Origin: Robertmurraya siralis
GTDB lineage: Bacteria > Bacillota > Bacilli > Bacillales > Cytobacillaceae
Reading direction: 5' to 3'
DNA length: 64,000 bases
Assembly (NCBI RefSeq): GCF_005502275.1
Contig: NZ_SWLZ01000001.1
Coordinates: forward strand, 124,001 to 188,000
The notes beneath the pieces are model-generated. The model was given only the letters and a program-made list of their open reading frames with translations. It was not told the DNA's origin and ran no database searches. Positions 61,835 through 64,000 of the stretch are shown here, one piece after another; position 1 is the first letter of the stretch; each line of letters starts with the position of its first letter. Made by a program: the position numbers and the translations under genes.

Positions 61835-62785
61835 TTGCTCAGTTATCTTTTCAAACGAATTTACTCACTTATCCCAGTATTATTTGTTGTATCGGTTGCT
61901 ATCTTCCTAATCGTACATATTACTCCTGGAGATCCCGCTGCGATTATTTTAGGAATGGAAGCTACAGAAGAACAAATAGCAAGCTTGAATGAAGAAATGG
62001 GGTTGAATGAACCAATAGTTAAGCAATATCTGCTTTGGGTTGGGGGCGTTCTTCAAGGAGACTTCGGCCAATCATACTTCATGAAAGAACCTGTGTTAGA
62101 TTCGATTTTGAGCCATCTGGGTCCGACTATTTCTCTAGCCATTTTAGCTGAAATTGTAGCGTTAATTATTGCCATTCCAATTGGCATTTTTGCTGCTTAC
62201 CGGAGAGGCTCTTTCACCGATCATACCCTTATGGTGGCAACTTTATTAGGAATGGCTGTCCCTAGCTTTTTACTTGGACTGTTGCTAATGTTATCATTTG
62301 GAGTTTATTTGCAATGGTTGCCTATTGCTGGATATAAGCCATTAACTGAAGGCTTATGGACACATTTGCGCTACTTAATTTTACCTGCGCTTTCTTTAGG
62401 AGCCATACAGGCTGCACTTGTCGCCAGAATGACACGCTCTTCAATGCTGGAGGTTTTAAATAAAAATTACGTGAAAACAGCACGTTCAAAAGGGGTGAAA
62501 GAGCATAAAGTCATAACGAAGCATGCTTTGAGAAACGCATTTCTCCCTATTTTAACGGTGATCGGCCAGTCCTTTGGTACATTGGTTACAGGAGCTGTTG
62601 TTGTTGAAACGATTTTTAATTTACCAGGTTTAGGCCAGTTGATTATTAATTCCATTGAACGCAGAGACTTTGCTGTCATTCAAGGAATTGTCCTGTTTGT
62701 GACTTTAATATATGTATTTATCAATTTGATCGTGGATTTATTATATGGTGTGATCGATCCAAGGGTAAGGCTCGAACGCAAATAG
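61835..62785 (+). CDS. peptide/nickel-type ABC transporter permease (DppB type)
   Basis: 316 residues, six membrane segments; FVVSVAIFLIVHITPGDPAA near the start, EEQIASLNEEMGLNEPIVKQ near 45 and KNYVKTARSKGVKEHKVITK as the ATPase-contact loop near 210. AAAGGGGGG precedes the TTG start. Second component of the transporter. Confidence 0.92.
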   Translation: MLSYLFKRIYSLIPVLFVVSVAIFLIVHITPGDPAAIILGMEATEEQIASLNEEMGLNEPIVKQYLLWVGGVLQGDFGQSYFMKEPVLDSILSHLGPTISLAILAEIVALIIAIPIGIFAAYRRGSFTDHTLMVATLLGMAVPSFLLGLLLMLSFGVYLQWLPIAGYKPLTEGLWTHLRYLILPALSLGAIQAALVARMTRSSMLEVLNKNYVKTARSKGVKEHKVITKHALRNAFLPILTVIGQSFGTLVTGAVVVETIFNLPGLGQLIINSIERRDFAVIQGIVLFVTLIYVFINLIVDLLYGVIDPRVRLERK

Positions 62786-62800
62786 CAAGGAGGTGAGAGA

Positions 62801-63703
62801 GTGGCCGCTGTAAAAGAAGTAGACAGGGTTCGCACTATTAAAGCAAGTCTCAAAAAACAAGAACGTCAATTGTTTTTTCGTAGATTTTTTGCCAATAAAT
62901 TAATGGTGATGGGCTGTTTCATATTCATCGTATTAGGGCTCATTGCTTTAATTGGTCCAATGCTCGTGTCATATGATCCATATGAAATGAAGGTTGCGGA
63001 AAGGTTGAATGCACCGAGCGGAGAGCACTGGCTCGGAACCGACGAATTCGGTCGGGATTTGCTTACAAGAATTGTTTATGGTGCCCAAGTTTCTATGGGG
63101 ATTGGTTTAATCGTAACGTTGATCTCCTCCATTTTAGGGTTGGTCATCGGTTTATATGCTAGTTATTATGCTGCTCTTGATCATATTTTAATGAGAATAT
63201 GTGATGGTTTAATGGCTATTCCGGGAATTTTATTAGCGATCGCATTAATGGCTGCCTTAGGTCCGTCCCCCCTTAATGTAATCATCGCTTTAAGCATTGT
63301 TTTTACTCCAAATATTGCACGGATTGTCCGTTCTTCAGCATTAGTAATTAGAGAACAGACATTTATTGAGGCGATGCATGCACAGGGAGCAAGTGCGACA
63401 CGAATTATTTGGCAACATATTGCACCAAATACAATTTCTCCACTGATCGTACAAGCAACGTTTGTGTTTGCAGAAGCGATCATTTCAGAAGCGGCACTCA
63501 GCTTTTTAGGTGCAGGGATAGCGGCACCAGACCCAAGCTGGGGAAATATTTTACAAGCTGGGAAATTAGTTATTTTTAAGGCGTGGTGGATGGTTGTATT
63601 CCCAGGTTTGGCGATCGTTTTGTCAGTATTAGGACTAAATCTACTAGGTGACGGGCTGAGAGATTTTATTGATCCGCACAGCTCAGGAAAAAAATCCAAA
63701 TGA
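62801..63703 (+). CDS. peptide/nickel-type ABC transporter permease (DppC type)
   Basis: 300 residues, GTG start behind AAGGAGGTGAGA. HWLGTDEFGRDLLTRIVYGA near 70 is the DppC signature; EAMHAQGASATRIIWQHIAP near 190 contacts the ATPase. Starts 15 bp after the first permease gene. Confidence 0.92.
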   Translation: MAAVKEVDRVRTIKASLKKQERQLFFRRFFANKLMVMGCFIFIVLGLIALIGPMLVSYDPYEMKVAERLNAPSGEHWLGTDEFGRDLLTRIVYGAQVSMGIGLIVTLISSILGLVIGLYASYYAALDHILMRICDGLMAIPGILLAIALMAALGPSPLNVIIALSIVFTPNIARIVRSSALVIREQTFIEAMHAQGASATRIIWQHIAPNTISPLIVQATFVFAEAIISEAALSFLGAGIAAPDPSWGNILQAGKLVIFKAWWMVVFPGLAIVLSVLGLNLLGDGLRDFIDPHSSGKKSK

Positions 63704-63728
63704 TTTCTAGAAAGCAAGGAGGTAAAGA

Positions 63729-64000
63729 ATGGAGAAGAAGCCTCTTTTAGAAGTAAAGAATTTAAAAACTCATTTTCATACCGAGCGTGGCCAAATAACT
63801 GCAGTAGATGGAATCACATTTCATCTGAATGAAGGCGAAATTGTAGGTGTTGTCGGAGAATCAGGCTGTGGAAAGAGCGTAATGTCACAGTCGATAATGC
63901 GGCTATACGATGAAAAATACACGGCTAAGTATGAGGGTGAAATTCTTTTTCAAGGTGAAAATCTATTAAACTTATCGAAAGCAATGATGCAGAAAATTCG
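63729..64000 (+). CDS. peptide/nickel-type ABC transporter ATPase, N-terminal part (cut by window end)
   Basis: Begins ATG 63729 behind AAGGAGG and continues open to the window end. The N-terminus reads LLEVKNLKTHFHTERG and includes Walker [10 protein letters not shown] near 40. DppD-type, 25 bp after the permease gene. The rest lies outside. Confidence 0.92.
   Translation, partial: MEKKPLLEVKNLKTHFHTERGQITAVDGITFHLNEGEIVGVVGESGCGKSVMSQSIMRLYDEKYTAKYEGEILFQGENLLNLSKAMMQKI

Overview
The window looks like the chromosome of a low-GC, endospore-forming Bacillaceae species. Supporting signs are GGAGG-type ribosome binding sites, TTG and GTG starts, an Spx paralogue, a CwlC-like sporulation amidase, a KinB-like kinase, Rex-type operators before ndh, and a B12 gene order like the Bacillus megaterium cobI operon. 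The gene content suggests a B12-making, peptide-using and probably facultatively anaerobic organism. I cannot name the species. I recognise no rRNA, tRNA, CRISPR array or prophage.

Layout. 1-5.2 kb: a small membrane protein, an Spx paralogue with only one redox cysteine, a TetR regulator with three identical operators, a flavin oxidoreductase and a spore-type amidase. 5.2-9.0 kb: a cobalamin riboswitch and the cobalt ECF transporter cbiMNQO. 9.0-11.8 kb: a FUSC-like membrane protein, an ECF sigma factor with a SnoaL-like tail, a VOC-DinB fusion and a dead IS1182-like fragment. 11.9-28.6 kb: a second cobalamin riboswitch, then the anaerobic cobalamin operon cbiH60-J-C-D-ET-L-F-G-A, sirC-sumT-cbiY-btuR, btuCDF and a CbiW-CbiX fusion with a natural C-terminal octahistidine. 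Together these convert uroporphyrinogen III to cobyrinate a,c-diamide, with cobalt supply, corrin uptake and adenosylation. The later steps (cbiP, cbiB, cobU/S/T) are not in the window.

29.6-33.8 kb: an OFA-family MFS transporter, fdhD and fdhF. The formate dehydrogenase gene contains an in-frame UGA at the exact selenocysteine position, followed by a SECIS hairpin whose GGUCU loop has the same spacing as in E. coli fdhF. This is the strongest unusual signal. 34.1-38.6 kb: a PadR/HAAS pair with tandem operators, small membrane proteins, and two decayed genes (MocR regulator, BenE transporter). 38.7-47.4 kb: an IclR-controlled peptide locus (Opp transporter, M19 dipeptidase, proline-iminopeptidase-like hydrolase), followed by a zinc alcohol dehydrogenase. 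49.1-54.6 kb: a GntR-controlled cluster of an Ula-type PTS, a phosphotriesterase-family lactonase, a KDPG-aldolase-like enzyme and a creatininase-family hydrolase, probably a sugar-acid or sugar-lactone pathway. 54.7-64 kb: an acetyltransferase, ndh with two Rex-like sites, a KinB-like kinase, an AbrB-family membrane protein and a second peptide/nickel ABC transporter cut off by the window end.

Two families of non-coding repeats run through the window. One is a 100-160 bp MITE-like element with AGGCTTTGTTA termini and internal hairpins (about seven copies). One copy lies inside the dead benE and one lies between the two Rex-like sites before ndh. The other is a structured segment of about 100 nt with a covarying 9-bp stem, found just upstream of cbiM, cbiH60 and the OFA-fdh genes.
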